A stretch of DNA of 64,000 bases from contig NC_085886.1 of assembly GCF_035222275.1 (NCBI RefSeq), positions 3,658,001 to 3,722,000 on the forward strand, in the 5' to 3' direction. The first letter of the stretch is position 1; every line of letters begins with the position of its first letter. The notes under the pieces were generated by a model that was not told where the DNA came from, ran no database searches, and saw only the letters and a list, made by a program, of their open reading frames with translations. This DNA is from Podospora bellae-mahoneyi. Lineage: Eukaryota > Ascomycota > Sordariomycetes > Sordariales > Podosporaceae. Below, in pieces: positions 1 through 10,032 of this stretch. Both the position numbers and the translations under genes were made by a program.

Positions 1-443
1 TCCTACTGGTTCAATTCGATCATCTCAACAGTGGTACAAGATCCCTACTTATATTACAGACCCTGGCCAATAGGCGACCTAATCTCTGGTGATGGTGTGA
101 TTTGTGGCTTGACGGTTTTTGTGGGGTGCCTACCATGTGCATCGACTCTAGATTAACGACATGTTTCCAGAAAGGCTAGCGATGTTTGGCATATATAAAG
201 ACAATACTCCAAATTCGAAAACATCTTTCTGCGAGAGGTTCTATTTACATTGCTGTCTGTCTACCTATTCAGCCTCCTCACATTAACGCCAATCCAATGG
301 GTTGCATTGTGTCACCGCTGAGCAGAGCTAGTGTCTATATGATTGGGACGAGCAGTATTTCTGCTGATGGTTGGGATTAGTGGTGTCCTTGTGAAGCAGC
401 TCACCACGAGGATTGACATACCTTATCGACCATAGTTGGGCAT
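1..443. other. Intergenic, no gene seen
   Basis: No reading frame here has a family motif, signal peptide or plausible splice structure. It lies downstream of the defensin-like gene. Confidence 0.5.
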
Positions 444-680
444 TCATTTTCTGCAGCAGCATTTCTTCGCACCAAGGCCTTTGCAGCCGTCCCCGGTCAT
501 GTGGGAGAAGAGCTTGTCTTCACACCATGCCTCGCATCTGCCTGACCAAAACACAGAGCAAATACTTGGGCTTTTGCAGGTAGCTCTGGTCTCAAGCTGG
601 GCTGCCTCTATCTCGGAATAAGGGGCGGCAAGGACGCCGGCAACAGCGGTGAGGATAAGGTAGAGGGTGGTGGTCTTCAT
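444..680 (-). CDS. Secreted defensin-like cysteine-rich peptide
   Basis: A 78-residue precursor. Residues 1-18 form a clear signal peptide (Lys followed by a hydrophobic core ending VLA). A short acidic pro-segment of about 15 residues follows and ends at Arg, then a mature part of about 45 residues with eight cysteines. The spacing is C-x5-C-x7-C-x3-C-x12-C-x7-CCC. The C-x3-C pair, the GDGC turn and the C-x-C contained in the terminal CCC match the cysteine-stabilised alpha-beta (CS-alpha-beta) defensin fold with its GXC gamma-core, here with four possible disulfides. Known members are secreted antimicrobial or signalling peptides. Activity here is inferred, and another small cysteine-rich effector fold is possible. 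There is no intron and the only sensible start is the Met that opens the signal peptide. Confidence 0.75.
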   Translation of the reverse strand: MKTTTLYLILTAVAGVLAAPYSEIEAAQLETRATCKSPSICSVFWSGRCEAWCEDKLFSHMTGDGCKGLGAKKCCCRK

Positions 681-1320
681 GTTCGAATAGTCGAGGCGTA
701 GACTAAGGTAGGATGTTGCACCTGTGCTGTATCTGGAGATACTGGGTTTGTAGGACAGGATGGGTCACAGGGAAGATGCCTACCTATTTATCTTGATGTA
801 CGCAGGAAGATCGCAAGTGTTCCCTATCCTGTAACCCCACGGGCAGCATTGGGCTTGCCGAGCTCGGAAGAGGGTATTATCAGGCCATGATCTGAGTACA
901 TGCCACGGAAATCGAGCCGAATCGGAGTACGATGAGATGGTGTAGAGTTACAACGTCCCAAGTAGCTGGCTTGGGTGTCTTTGGTGGCTTGGCGATGTCA
1001 CTTTCGGCTGGAGTTTGGGACCGCGATCCTACTTCGTCCGCAGAGCGCCATGATATTTTCGCCTAACTCTTCTTTCTATGGTAAAGCACCGTACCTCAAG
1101 CGACCTTCTCTTGTCTTCCAGATCCACCGCACTGTCTGTAGCCCGGCAATAGCGCTTCCGCATTACGTACACTGAACAGGCCTCTCTCAAGACATATTTC
1201 TGACCAAGATGTCGGCAAGAGTACCATGACTTGCTACTGTAACCGTCGAACTTAACCCCTAGTCCCCCACAGGGTCGGCGCTGGTAGCTCTCGGACCTAC
1301 TCGGGGTTCAAGATACAGCC
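681..1320. other. Intergenic, no gene seen
   Basis: Promoter side of the defensin-like gene and 3' side of the MYND pseudogene. I see no coding or RNA feature. Confidence 0.5.
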
Positions 1321-1989
1321 TTACATCATCATGCTTCCACCTGCCATCATCAGTTGCTGGATCCTCGCACCAGCCCCGCTCGCCACTCCGGGCGCGTGCC
1401 CATACACAGACTCGCAGAACATACGCATCTGCATAGGAAGAAACCTGTCGCCATCATGGTCGATAATATCTGATTTCTCGACGGCCGAACGCAGGCTGGA
1501 CCATCCACCCGAGGATCCCAACTCAATGCATGCCTTGGCCTTCTCCTCATTCCACCACGCCGGCAGCAATTCAGACTTGCTCTCAACGTTCTTTAGGAAA
1601 CGGCGAAAAGGTTCGATGGAGTTCCTGGCGCCACCGTAGAGGCCATCCTCATCGGCGTCTCCTTCAAATTTGGATTGGTCATCTGCGCGGAGGCGGTATA
1701 CATCGACGAGTAGTTTGTAGATTTCTTTTTCCTGGCGGCCATGTAGCCAGGAACCTTGGTTGAGTTGGCCGAAGGAGTTGTTACCCTCCATGTGAGGCTG
1801 GGAATGCATGCTGTTGGCAAAGGGGCGTCCTTCGGCCCCGGGCTGGCCTGGCTTGCCGCAGATCTTTTTGTGAGCTTTTCAGTCCTGTTTTTGGCGCTCG
1901 CGGGAATAATATTCGGTGAGTGTACACTTGGCACACCGCTTCAGGGGGACCTCGGAGGCTGACTTGCTGCAAGTGGTGCAGGAGGACAT
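1321..1989 (-). pseudogene. Broken MYND-type zinc finger gene
   Basis: Read from the ATG at 1989 down to 1321, one frame runs 222 codons with a single internal TGA at 1879-1881. Residues 4-40 align with a MYND finger (C-x2-C, then C-x2-C, then the YCSxxCQ...DWxxHxxxC block). In that block the two expected cysteines read Tyr and Arg, and the invariant Trp codon is the TGA. The following His and Cys (KAHKKIC) are intact, so the frame really does continue through the stop. The downstream part, about 186 codons, is fully open and contains an ATG at 1809 that could still start a 162-residue protein lacking the finger. No GT...AG pair nearby would remove the stop. This is a host gene that decayed recently, or one expressed only as its C-terminal part. 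MYND fingers normally bind proline-rich partners. Confidence 0.7.
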
Positions 1990-2609
1990 TGTGAGTTGAG
2001 CGAGGTCTGGTGGGTGACTTCCGAAAGTCTTGGTTGGGGAAGTGTTTTGGGGAACTTGAAAGGAAAGAGAGAGAGAGAGAGATCCGGACCGTGGGGCATT
2101 CACGGGGGAAATAGTTGAGAGGATCCGAAAGGCCCCACAATGTACGGTCATGTTTCTTTTCTTTTTGCGGACTTTTCATAGGTGGAAAGTCACCATGAAG
2201 GCACACGACGCACGTCACGCACCTTATCACACTGTTCCAAGTTCATTCGGACGACGGCAGGGAGCTGAACCTGACCAGGGTTATGAGAGATCCTCGGGCA
2301 AGCATGTTACAGCCCGAGCCACAACATAGTTGGTATATAAAAGTAAGTCAACCTATATTATATTATGAATTGAGCCTCAGAAGATAACTATTAGGCTGTC
2401 ACGTTAACTGACCAACCGGTGGCACCACAGCCAAACTGCTATCTAACTGCACGTCGTGAGCCAGTGGTTAAAAGTAAAGCAGGCAATCAAGTACCACGCG
2501 GTTATCAAAGAATTGGTATTAGCCAACTGGGTGTAACGTTATGCAGGCTCTTGGTAGTAGCTTAAGGCCACAGAGCAAGGGCCACTAGGTAGTAGATAAA
2601 TACGCGTCC
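1990..2609. other. Intergenic, GA-rich upstream tract
   Basis: Contains a short GA microsatellite near 2068-2082 just upstream of the MYND start. Beyond that it is moderately AT-rich sequence without coding signs. Confidence 0.5.
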
Positions 2610-3030
2610 TGTCACAACCCTGGTACAGGACGGGTTGTGGGGCCACGGGAATAGGGGCCAATCGGAAGAACGTACGAGAATAGCCAATCACAGCAAGGGA
2701 CGACTGATCAGTACGCCAAGGGCACTGAGCAGACTAAGCAGAGTGCTCAGTCTGATCAGGGCACTGAGCAAACTGAGCAGTCATGATCAGTGTGCCAAGG
2801 GCACTGAGCAAGAAGTAAATATGGCTTGGCACAAGGTCCATATATACGGAGGAACTGCCTGGTGTAGATAGACAGTTCCGCAGTATGCAATTCAAGCTTG
2901 TATTCACGGTATCTAGTGTTTACATTGAGACATCTTGTCGTACACTGTTTAGCTGTACCGAACCAGGATTATTCAGAAGCAGCCTTCAACCGGTATCCCT
3001 TTCAGAGGTTCTGGATAGGGGTTCGTCATA
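2610..3030 (+). mobile_element. LTR relic, copy 1 (solo or 5' LTR)
   Basis: Begins TGTCACAACC and ends near GGTTCGTCA, the TG...CA form of an LTR. It carries a TATATATACGG promoter-like box at about 2841 and, just downstream, an inverted repeat GGAACTG (2851) / CAGTTCC (2873). The segment from the TATA box to the 3' end recurs at 3727-3916 and again near 28.1 kb, which marks it as a dispersed repeat. A run of short GGGCACTGAGCA repeats lies in the part before the TATA box. No coding domain survives, so the superfamily cannot be assigned. It is an old fossil. Confidence 0.65.
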
Positions 3031-3524
3031 CGTCCGAGGGACCCTTTTATATTTCTTAATGTGCTATTTTCTTTATTATTTACTCCAAGATTATTAAAGA
3101 TTATGAATTAAGTGAAACTACTATTTAAGCTTTAATATATAACCTTTATCATACATAATTTTGAAATAAATGAAAATATTAAAACTATTCACGTATTTAC
3201 ATTTACTATATTATAATTACTTACCTTAGTTTGTTTTTTTCATCGCTATTTATTATATTATTGTTAATATTATATTATATATTCGTAAAAAATTATTTTA
3301 TTACTTTATACCCCTTAGGTTATTGAAAATGAAGACTTTAATTTCGCTTTAGGAGACTATTTTTTTAACGCTTTACTTATTCTTCGACCTTTTATTTCTA
3401 GGTATATTACTTAAATTTGATTATCGATATTTTTAATACGATGATACTTATATCTATAACGGCTTTAAAAGTTTTAATAAAATTTAAAATATATTCATTT
3501 TAGTTTTTACTATATTCTAATCCC
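3031..3524. mobile_element. AT-rich remnant between two LTR copies
   Basis: About 490 bp of strongly AT-rich DNA, unlike everything around it, lying exactly between two directly repeated LTR-like sequences. The sharp composition change fits repeat-induced point mutation of the inside of an element, much shortened. No protein domain can be recognised. It may instead be unrelated AT-rich DNA between two separate solo LTRs. Confidence 0.5.
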
Positions 3525-3916
3525 TGTCTCAGTTAAGCTAACAGGCAGGACAGACCGCGTGCGGGGCACAAGACGCACAGTCAATCGCTAGCAGAACCAA
3601 TTATAGGAGAGAAGGATGGACCAATAGGAAGTGGATCATCCAAGGTATAAGGAATCATGAATGATTCCCAGGAATCATTCATGATCCTCGAGAGTCAGTT
3701 ATGATCCAAGGCTTGGCATTAGGTCTATATATACGGAGGAACTGGCTGGTGTAGATAGACAGTTCCGCAGTATGCAATTCAAGCTTGTATTCACGGTATC
3801 TTGTGTTTACATTGAGACATCTTGTTGTGTACTCTTTAGCTGCACTGAACCAATTGTCAGAAGTAGCCTTCAACCAGTGTCCCTTTCAGAGGTTCTGTAC
3901 AGGGGTTCGTCATACA
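3525..3916 (+). mobile_element. LTR relic, copy 2 (solo or 3' LTR)
   Basis: Starts TGTCTCAG and ends near GGTTCGTCA, in the same direction as copy 1. The TATATATACGG box is at about 3728, and the inverted repeat GGAACTG (3738) / CAGTTCC (3760) is conserved. From the TATA box onward it is closely similar to copy 1. Before the box the two differ, this copy carrying a repeated GGAATCAT/ATGATTCC palindromic tract. It is a fossil with no open coding content. Confidence 0.65.
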
Positions 3917-4392
3917 AGACGGTCTCCATGCTTGATATGACTTCAACTCCCGGGTAGCTCATGTCGAGCCAGCTTTGAACCAATGCTTTGACTGAAGCTG
4001 GCCTTTTGTGGTCGAAAGGTCGACCGCGGTGTTCGGAGCATTGCTGACAGGTCAAAAAAAGTCGCCAGCAAGGAGGTCGGTTTGGTCATTGTTGCCATGG
4101 ACTCTCACCATGAGCCATACTCTATCGTAACATCCTCTTTTCTTCTATGTCAGTTCAGATGTTCCAATGTATTTCCACAATATGTGTCCACGTAGATCTA
4201 TCGCAACCCTACCACTTTGACGGCATCCTGCATTGTCATTGGAGCATGAAAACGAGAAGATGTTTGCGGCCGGCCACGAATCTTCGCAGAGAACTCCACC
4301 GTTAACTCCACCACACAAAAGCTTAGCACGTCGCCAAATACAAACCCTAATTCCACCCCACCACCACATCAATCCAGTCGGAACCATCCTCA
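3917..4392. other. Intergenic, no gene seen
   Basis: Lies between the LTR relics and the tRNA gene. No supported feature. Confidence 0.5.
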
Positions 4393-4484
4393 TCGGGTAT
4401 GGTGTAGCGGTAACATCGTTGACTCTCACTTCTCAGAAGTGTCTGTTCTCTCAACAGCCCCGGGTTCGACTCCCGGTATCCGAG
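4393..4484 (+). tRNA. tRNA-Glu (CTC) with a 21-nt intron
   Basis: The full cloverleaf can be folded by hand. Acceptor 4393-4399 pairs with 4477-4483 (one G-T). D-stem 4402-4405 pairs with 4413-4416. Anticodon stem 4418-4422 pairs with 4451-4455. T-stem 4460-4464 pairs with 4472-4476, with loop TTCGACT. The discriminator is G4484. The anticodon CTC is at 4425-4427, followed by A37, and the intron is 4429-4449, at the canonical position one base 3' of the anticodon. The A box TGGTGTAGCGG and B box GGTTCGACTCC match Pol III consensus, and a T-run (TTTTT) about 10 bases downstream can act as terminator. It decodes GAG codons. Confidence 0.92.
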
Positions 4485-4544
4485 TATCAACTTCTTTTTG
4501 GTTCATGTCAAGTCTATTTTTCGTATTATTTCTTCCTTCTCTCC

Positions 4545-5569
4545 TCATAACCGTTGACTGATGGTCTCCAACCACAGCACCTCCTCAGGCCGCAATTCGA
4601 TCCCCTCGGGTATTATGACCTCCCCACGTTTGATAACCACCTCGGCATCCTCCCCCATCCCGCTTTCAGAATCAGTGCTGCTGGTGGCCGATGCCCCAGG
4701 TTTTTCCAGCCTTGGCCTGCTTTCCTCTTCTTTTTGTCTCTGTTGCTCCCGTCTCGCCGCTTGGTTCCAGAACAACCCCGTCTCACTAGGTGACCACCAG
4801 TAGAATGGGAACCTCCGCTGAATGTTGTTAACAAGCAGAGCCACTATCAGCATTAGGCCACACCCCAGTGAGACAGGCACCAACACATACCACCCCAGCC
4901 TGCTCACATCATCATCCACCACTGCCATCAGAGCCGTGGCTCCAGCAGGCGGGTGCACCGTTCCCGTCAGGGCCATAACCGCCGTGGCGAGACCGCATGA
5001 CAGCGCCCCTCCAAGCCATCGAACACGCTCAAACTCCTCCGGCCCCAGCAAGGCGAACAGTTTACAGACGATAATCCCCGTGATACTGGCTAATATCTGC
5101 CCGAGGATGGCGTTGCGGGGCTGGGCAAGCGGGGACTCGATTGCGTAAAAGTCCAACACGGCGGCAGCACCCTATGTTGATATCAGCAAACACATTCGAG
5201 AGAAACAAGAGCCGGAACACAACATACAAAACTGCCAATGATAACCGGCACCCCCTTCTCCCCAAACGCCGGAATTTCCTGCCCTACCGCCCCGATCAAG
5301 GCCAAGCTGCTGAATATCCCCACCACGGCCCAGAATATCATGGGAATATTGCCCAGTGGTGGCTTCGGATGCACCGCTGGAGGATGAGGGGTGCGGTACC
5401 CGAGGAAGTGCGCCACGGCCCGGGGAAAGCGGGGCAGGAATGAGCAAGGAAAGAACGGGTTGACGTGGGCGTCAACATCGAAGTGGAGTGTTGACCATGA
5501 CGACCTTGGCTTCTCGGTGGGTGGTTTTCGGGTTACGTGCGTGTTGGAGGGTGAGCGGGTGAAGGACAT
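4545..5569 (-). CDS. HPP-family integral membrane protein
   Basis: Two exons, 5228..5569 and 4545..5171, with a 56-bp intron (donor GTATGT, acceptor TAG) give 322 residues in frame. The family signature T-V-H-P-P-A-G-A-T-A is present, as is ESPLAQPRN near the exon junction, another conserved HPP block. Four or so hydrophobic segments lie in roughly residues 70-220, followed by a charged, probably cytosolic tail of about 100 residues. Plant members act as chloroplast nitrite transporters; fungal members are uncharacterised, so the substrate is unknown. The start at 5569 gives a short soluble N-terminus with FDVDAHVNPFFP, typical of fungal members. The tRNA-Glu gene ends 60 bp from its stop codon. 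Confidence 0.88.
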
Positions 5570-6660
5570 CTTGGCTGCGATGTCAGTGATCTGGATGGTG
5601 AAAAGGTCGATCTGATATTCTTTTCATGGCATCTGGAGTGCTCGTGGAGTTTTAAGACGTGAGACAGGAGCAACACCAGTCACACAATGGAAAGAGCGGG
5701 CAAAACCCTGGACGGACGCATGGCTGACGAAGAATTCATCTTTATTAAGCGGTATGTTGCCATACAAAGCCATGGTGCCACGAGCGAGCTCCCAGGCTTC
5801 GAAAAGGGCAGGAAGGGTCAACCTGTGACTAAATGTTTTGCTCCAAAGCGAGCCAACCGTCAACTGCTTTCGTGGCTCTCTCTCGGCGTTTACGTCAGAT
5901 TTGCTAAGGGAAACTCCCAAAGAGGGATAGCGGCCGGGTGGATAGAGCCCAAGCCTTTTGACGCCTCGTGCCTCGGCCGCCGGCAGCCGGTTGGGATAGG
6001 CTATTTCCGCGGAGGCTGAAAGTCAAAATCGTCTTCATCTCTTTGTCTCTTGTTCGAGCAGCTGCCTTGTCTTGATGCTTTTGGAGCATCAATGCCCTTG
6101 TTTTGATGGGGATATCACAAAAGGGACGACCCAAGAGGAGAAAGTGGGGGGACCACCTACGGCATGCTATTGGTGTGCGCCGTGGGTGGGTTTTGCGGGA
6201 TGAGAAGCCAACTCCCCAAACATCGATCGAAAGCTTGCGGGGGTGGAGAACCATGGAAGTCGGCAATTCGGGAATATGGGGAAAGCAACATCCCATGACG
6301 CTGACAGTTCCCGGACCGCTCACTGCACAAGAAGAGACGATGATCTGTGTCTTGACACAGATTAGATACACCATGGCATTTAAACGTCCACGGATGTAAG
6401 CTCGAGCTTCATATTCAGACCATTCATGATGAACTCGCACATACACCGCTGAAGGAGACGAGGGTCTTCCCGTAGCTTTTGCACTGCAGTCTACCGAACA
6501 AGATAAAACCCCAATGAACCCCGATGATTCCATTGAATGATGACACTGACATTAACAATTACACCAACTACGACGATATTTACAAAATAACCATTTTGAG
6601 ACTCCCGCTAAAAAAAAACAAATCATCCCACACTGATTTTTGGTGCAACAGAAGGCCGAC
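5570..6660. other. Intergenic, no gene seen
   Basis: About 1.1 kb between the HPP gene start and the 3' end of the LtrA-like gene. Open frames on both strands are short and lack motifs. It probably holds the HPP promoter. Confidence 0.45.
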
Positions 6661-8917
6661 TCAATAGCCCTGCTGATATGGAGCCTGTCCATATCCTTGA
6701 CCATGCTGCTGTTGGTGATGCTGCTGATATCCTTGATGATACTGCTGCCCCTCTGGATATCCTGCAATATCTACCTCTTGATACTGTGGCTGTTGTTGAG
6801 AATATACTTGTTGCTGCTGCTGCTGCTGCTGTTGGAGATATTGTTGCTCATATTGGCGTTGTTGCTCGGAAACCACCGGTGAGTCCTGCTGCTGGTACCC
6901 CGGCGCAGGCGCTTGATACCCTTCCTGTGGGTGAGCAGACCCAGCACCTGGATACCCGGTATCCTTCTCAGCCGGCGCAGCTCCAGTTCTGAAGCCCATC
7001 TGCCTGACAACACCCCACCCGGTCTTCTGCTTCTTCCGCTTGTCACCACCCAGGCGCTTTGTGTTGGCTCCATTGAAGAAAATCGGTGGTGGCTGAGGCA
7101 GATGGTTGAGGATGAGAACGACAAAGAGGGTAATGACAAGAATCGGCAACGGCCAGGGTGTCCCCCAGAGTTGAAGGACCTGCTCTGTGTTGAGGGTTAT
7201 CAACGTGACCAAGCAAAGGCCGACGCCAATGAGGAAGTTGAGACCTTTGCGGACGTAGTTGAAGGGAGTCCAGCCTCCGTTGCGAGAGACGATGTAGAGG
7301 AGGTTCATCGTGATGAGTGTGAGCCCCGCGGCGACGTAGGCGTAGGTGAAAACGAGCTTGAACTTGCCCCAGTTCAGCTCGGAAACCCGTTCCTCTAGTT
7401 CCGCAGCGTTTTTGAAAACCTCGTCGCTACCTTCAAACGCCGAGTACCCGTTGACATTGAATGTTGCAAAGAGTGAATTCTGCATAGCAGTAAGCAATTG
7501 CGCCAAGGCGTTGATGATGTGGCTGACTGTTTCATTGTTAAAGAATTCCTCTTCTGGTACATCCTGGACTGTGGCCCAGAAGTCATCGGGGATTTCCATG
7601 AGCAATGCCAACCCATCGCTGATTGATTGGGGGGTTACATCATATTTTGGTCTGTAGAGCTGAAACACCTCGTTGAGAGTTCCGTTGATGGTTGAGACGA
7701 ACCATGATGTGGTGACATTGAAGCCGGGGTCATCCCCTGCCTTCAAGGCGGCCATGAACATCTTGTTGGTAGCCAGATAAGTTTCGATAACTTTCCACCA
7801 GATGACAAACTGCGATGAGCCGAGGATGAAAAGCTTTAAAAAGATGTGGAAGGGGAAATGGAGGAATGACCAGAGAAGCTCTCTATAAAGCGGCATCCTC
7901 AGGTTCCTCCTCCAGTCAAAGTAGATCATATAAATGAGGTAGAGGTTGGAGATTCCCGCGGCCACGTTGCCTGTTGTCGCGCTTGTCCACGAATTGTGAT
8001 TGATCACAACCTTGGTGACGGCGCTCAGGACGGTGATGATCCCTTCGCCCATGAAAATGTAGCTGAGAAGCGACATGCGGGAGACGATATGCGTGCCTGA
8101 GAAGCTCAGAACTTGAAACTTAAGGGATAAGACAATGGTGATGAGGGTCTCCAGGCCAACCATGATGAACCAAATGGCGTATAGCTTGCTGTCTGTGCCG
8201 TCCTTGAAGGCAAATGCAACGCCGAGATAGATGATGGCAGAAACAAGATTTAATGCCACCATCATCCCCATGGGTAGCCTGGTTTTCCTAAATCTTCGAA
8301 TGTGCCACATGATGGATCCGTATTGTGAGGCCAGGGCAAGCCGAGACGCCATGAGGATAAGGGAGAGGGTTCGGTATGTCTGGGATTTATTTTCGTATAG
8401 GGACCACGTTGGTGCAACAACTGCGAAGCCAACCATGACACCAAAATGCACCGCTCGTATGGATCGTTCTGTGAACTTGACGGTTAGTCATACTCTCTAT
8501 GAGTAATGCCCAGTCCGACAGGAGGGAAGACTTACCAAAAATACTATCCGTTATGAAGCGAACATCGAAGAGGCCCAATAAAGCCCAACTGCCCAGCCAC
8601 AACAGTACAAAGTAAGCGATGAAGCTATTGAGCTGTTGCAAGTTGGTCACATCTTGCACCTCTGCAAAGACGCACAGAATTGCAGCAACAAAGAGGTCGT
8701 AAAAGACCTCGATATTCGTCGCTTCGGCGTGCTTCTCAAACTCTGGGTGATCATCGTCCGACTCCCTCCAACCGAGGCTTTCGAAATTGGGGTTGCCCCC
8801 TTGACCGTCGGCTGGCGATGGGCTCTCCTTGGGAAAAGACTTGACGCGGACAACAGGACTCTTCATCAGAGGCACGTTGTCCTCGTCCGGATCGACTGTG
8901 AGGTGTTCGTTTGCCAT
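6661..8917 (-). CDS. LtrA-like multi-pass membrane protein with Gln-rich tail
   Basis: Exons 8536..8917 and 6661..8468, with a 67-bp intron (GTAAGT donor), give 729 residues. A soluble N-terminus of about 65 residues precedes the block EVFYDLFVAAILCVFAEV, which matches the start of the bacterial low-temperature-requirement A (LtrA) family that is widespread in fungi. About ten hydrophobic segments follow. The C-terminal 130 residues are soluble, rich in Gln, Tyr, Gly and Pro, with a run of nine Gln encoded mostly by CAG. The biochemical role is unknown for the family. The Q/Y/G-rich tail is of low complexity and could drive self-association (inference). The start is the Met opening the acidic N-terminus. 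Confidence 0.85.
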
Positions 8918-10032
8918 GATGTGCGCGTATTGTCTCTGCCGTGGTGTGTCGTGTGGTAGGTAGGGTGGTAACCTGTGCCACTTCTTCTGGACAAGAAGGA
9001 ATAGAAGCTAAAGGCTGCAAGAGCTCGGTACGGTGAGAAATGTTCCCGATCATCATGGTTGCGGTCCTTAAGGATTTTGACCTTGAATCCTGGTGTCAGC
9101 AGCCTGATGCCAAGCATCGCCAGCGGATGAGAAGCTGACGCCGAGGACTGATGCGATGAGAAGGGCTACCCCTATTTGACATGGCTCCCTGTTGGATCTT
9201 CAGCAAACTGGCAAGGATCGGCCTTTGTCCAGCGCTTTCTGAGCAAGTGCCCGTTGTTGATCCACTGTCCCGTCAAACCCTTTTCAGCCATTAATAGTGG
9301 GTTCTGGAACTGCCATTCCTTAGTTGTCCTCGTGGTAGAGTAAGAACTATAAAGGTAGCGCGCTGCCTTGCTTGGTGGAGCGGCTATGGGGTTGAGATCA
9401 CGGCAGTTCTATTTTCGGCGAATGTAATGGAGCTGCTTTTGGGAGGCTGTGGTTTTCCGGACAGGGGCAAAAGGCTTGAAAGACTGCAGCCTGAAGTGGC
9501 GGCCTTTTGAGACCCAGGATCGGGATGAGCGATGTTGCGCTGGTTTCTAACGTTTTGGATCTTGATTGGCTTTGCTGCTTGGTATAAAGATTTAAGCTCT
9601 TTGATCGAAAGCCAAGCGAGAGCCAAGGGAGCCAAGTGCTGAGCCAAGTCCACTGGTGTTACGGGTGGAACACGGTTAAGTCGGCATCAGGACTGTGGTC
9701 CAAAGGTTGAGGTGAGAACTGAACTGGTGCAAACTGTCCTGTGGTGTTAGTTGGCGAAGGGGAGCGAGGAAAAGAAGAGAATGTGGCGACCTTCTACCAC
9801 ATCCTCCCTGATTCCCTTTTGCTCGAGCGCCATAATGACTGGCTGTGGTGTTTGCGCACCAGGTGACTTTTCTTATTACATTGGTTCTACTTAATCAATT
9901 TCTTCACGTCGAGGCGTTACTCACTATCTTTCAAGGTACCTATAATCAACATTTTTAAAACATATTTACTATCTTCCCACGCCTGTTACATCTGGCACTA
10001 CAATTCAAAACAGGATAGCCGATACGCTCAAG
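8918..10032. other. Intergenic with possible repeat remnant
   Basis: Upstream region of the LtrA-like gene. Near 9905-9990 there are two or three copies of an ACTATCTTT-type motif that resembles the 21-bp unit of the dispersed terminal-inverted-repeat element described elsewhere. This copy is too decayed to bound. Confidence 0.35.
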
